A stretch of DNA of 64,000 bases from contig NW_023365706.1 of the NCBI RefSeq assembly GCF_000003815.2, forward strand, positions 278,176 through 342,175. The letters run 5' to 3'. The notes under the pieces were generated by a model. That model was given only the letters and a program-made list of their open reading frames with translations. It made no database searches and was not told where the DNA came from. This document shows, piece after piece, positions 61,780-64,000 of this stretch. Origin of the DNA: Branchiostoma floridae (Eukaryota; Chordata; Leptocardii; Amphioxiformes; Branchiostomatidae). How positions within the stretch are numbered: position 1 is the stretch's first letter; the number at the start of each line of letters is the position of its first letter. The translations under genes and the position numbers were made by a program.

Positions 61780-64000
61780 ATGAGGCTGGATAAATTAAAG
61801 CTAATTTCGTTCAACTGCAGAGGACTGAGAAACTATAACAAAAGGAATCAAACGCTTTCCTGGTTGAAACAAAAAAGGGCTGATATATGCCTCTTGCAAG
61901 AAACATACCTGACAAGAGATATGAAACATAGTATAGACAGACATTGGGGAGGTAAGACGATCCATTCTTTTGGAACCAACCATAGCAAAGGTGTCAGCAT
62001 TTTATTTAACCCAAAAGTACCTTTAGAAATTTTAGAACACAAGATTGACTCTGAAGGAAGAAAGATTGTTGTAAACTTGAAGCATGACAAGGAATTATAC
62101 ACCTTACTATGTGTTTACGCCCCCAATGATCCTAAGGAAAGGAGCAATTTCCTGTATGGCATTCAAGATTGGCTCAAGGATTGGGATCTCCACCATCTGC
62201 TTATTGGAGGGGATTTCAATGCCTTCTTTGATACAAGCCTAGACAAAATTGGTGGCTCTACACAAGAAAAAAATCAATCTTTGAAAGATTTTTGCAATTT
62301 CTTTGACTTAATTGACATTTTTCGAATACTACACCCACGACTTAAAAAATTTACTTGGAAAAGGAATGCAATTGCTTGTAGACTGGACTACTGGCTTGTA
62401 TCAAAAACAGCTAGAAGAAATATCTCAGAAGCTGGTCATTATCCAGGAATAAGAAGTGATCATAATGCTGTATTTATTGATGTTAACACTAAAACAACAC
62501 CTGCAGGCAATGGACTGTGGAAACTAAATGTGAGCCACCTAAATGACCAGGAATATAAACAAGAGATGGAAAAAATTATCACCAATACAAAAACTGAACT
62601 TGCACAATATAAACCTGACCGAATCTGGGAAATATGCAAGATAAGAATAAAAGAGTCCTCAATAGCATGGTCCAAACAAAAAGCAAAAGAAAAAAATAAC
62701 AAAGAAAAAATCTTGTTAGATAGATTGGAGGAAATTGAGGAAAAAATTGACTCTAATCTAGATAAGCAGATCTTAGCTGAATATGACTCTATAAAGAATC
62801 AGCTAGATAAAATATATGAGGAAAGGGCCAAAGGGGAACAAATTAGATCAAAAGCTATACATATTACAGAAGGGGAGAAACCCAGCAAGTACTTCCTAAA
62901 CTTGGAAAAAAAGAAACAAGCACAAAACTGTGTGACAACTTTAGATGTTGATAACTCTAAAATTCAAGATCAATCATCTATATTGAATGAATGTCGTAAC
63001 TTTTATGAAACTCTGTATACATCAGGAAATATTAAGGATGAAAAAATTGATGACTATCTTAATTCGGTAAACATTCCAAAAACACTTACAGAAGAAGAAA
63101 AACAAAACTGTGACATGCCAATCACATTACAAGAATGTGAAGCAGCAGTCATGAATATGAAGGATGGTAAAACACCTGGGTCAGATGGAATCCCAGCTGA
63201 GTTTTATAAAACTTTCTGGCCACAGATAAGTTCGTTAATACACAAAGTCATTTCCCAAGGTCTTGAGGATGAAAAACTGCCATGTACATTTAGAAAAGCC
63301 ATGTTAAGATTACTGTTTAAGAAAGGAGACCCCGAGTCTTTGAATAATTGGAGACCTTTGAGTCTACTTAACACTGATTACAAAATACTTGCTTTCATTT
63401 TGGCTAACAGGATCAAGCCACACCTGGATCACCTTATAAACAATGATCAGACAGCATACATAAAGGGTCGTTTCTTGGGACAGAATGTAAGATTAATACA
63501 GGACATTATAGAATATTGTGGTGATAAAGATATACCTGGAATTGTTCTTTTCTTAGACTATGAGAAAGCCTTTGATTGTATCGAACATAATTTTATGTTT
63601 AAAGTCTTGGAGAAGTTTAATTTTGGGCCTACATTTGTTAAATGGGTTAAAACAATTTACACTGATTGTGTTGCATCTGTGTTGAATAATGGTTGGAAAA
63701 CAGCCTGTTTTCAAATCAAGAGAGGTATTAGGCAAGGGTGCCCACTTAGTGCCCTCCTCTTTCTATTTGTTGCTGAAGTTATGTTTTATGTAATACAATC
63801 AAATGACAAAGTGAAAGGAATCGAAGTGGAAAGTCACGAGGTCAAATTGTGTCAGGTCGCCGATGACACAACTCTATTTTTATCAACCGAAGAGTCATTG
63901 AGTGAAGCATTAGGATGTATCGATAAATTGTCTGATGTTTCTGGTCTCAAAGTAAATAGAACCAAAACAAAGGCATTGCTTGTAGGTCCTTGGAAAAAGG
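61780..64000 (+). mobile_element. LINE ORF2 (endonuclease + reverse transcriptase), intact to window end
   Basis: The ATG at 61780 opens a frame with no stop for 740 codons to the edge. An apurinic-type endonuclease comes first: LISFNCRGLRN, ICLLQET, LLIGGDFNA, CRLDYWLVS, RSDHNAVFIDV (about residues 7-230). A Lys/Glu-rich linker follows. The reverse transcriptase has GKTPGSDGIPAEFY, NWRPLSLLNTDYKILA, VLFLDYEKAFDC, RGIRQGCPLSALLF and the catalytic VADDTTLFL (about residue 693). The motif wording is that of the Tx1/L1-like group. VADD replaces the usual FADD or YADD. No ORF1 is visible upstream, so it is 5'-truncated or its ORF1 is lost. Confidence 0.9.

Overview
The window looks like animal nuclear DNA, most probably a cephalochordate (Branchiostoma-type) scaffold. 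I infer this from intron-split genes with GT-AG boundaries, fibrinogen-related (FBG) and SRCR lectin-type exons arranged head to tail, many short inverted-repeat transposons inside introns, a Tx1/L1-like LINE, and two assembly gaps (17347-17446 and 43753-44484). No species assignment was computed.

Left part (about 2.8-12.2 kb, minus strand): one intron-rich gene whose 15 exons I could join with consistent splice phases (795 codons including stop). It encodes a predicted nuclear protein with a lysine/alanine/glutamate repeat helix, acidic and Q/N/P-rich linkers, a short coiled coil and a C-terminal BEN domain.

Region 12.3-22.4 kb holds no gene I can support beyond one weak small ORF. It is a transposon graveyard: foldback elements, two with 9-bp target duplications of Mutator type, local duplications, and a 31-bp minisatellite with exactly nine units.

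Right part (22.5-64 kb, plus strand): a tandem cluster of four FBG-domain genes. Gene A (22502-32647) has a coiled-coil exon, an S/T linker, two SRCR domains and an FBG domain, and its 5' end appears truncated. Gene B (38691-45008) is a predicted type II membrane form with NPxY motifs and a 7-residue cytoplasmic repeat containing four YEN motifs; its SRCR exon is a relic. Gene C (50984-56041) is a complete secreted form with signal peptide, coiled coil, S/T linker and FBG, and no SRCR. Gene D (59121 onward) has the signal peptide and an 18-residue coiled-coil repeat, and its downstream exons lie outside the window. FBG exons, linker exons, flanks and a putative promoter block are shared among the copies, so the array grew by tandem duplication followed by module loss. 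By family knowledge these would be pattern-recognition lectins, with secreted and membrane-anchored versions of one head; that role is inferred.

The splice donor that ends the second FBG exon has been amplified into 19-bp arrays in all three complete genes, with very different copy numbers. Introns also hold decayed reverse transcriptases (LINE and Penelope-like), small hammerhead-ribozyme-like insertions with target duplications, a perfect 8-bp-TSD hAT-type element and, at the right edge, an open LINE ORF2 that runs off the window.
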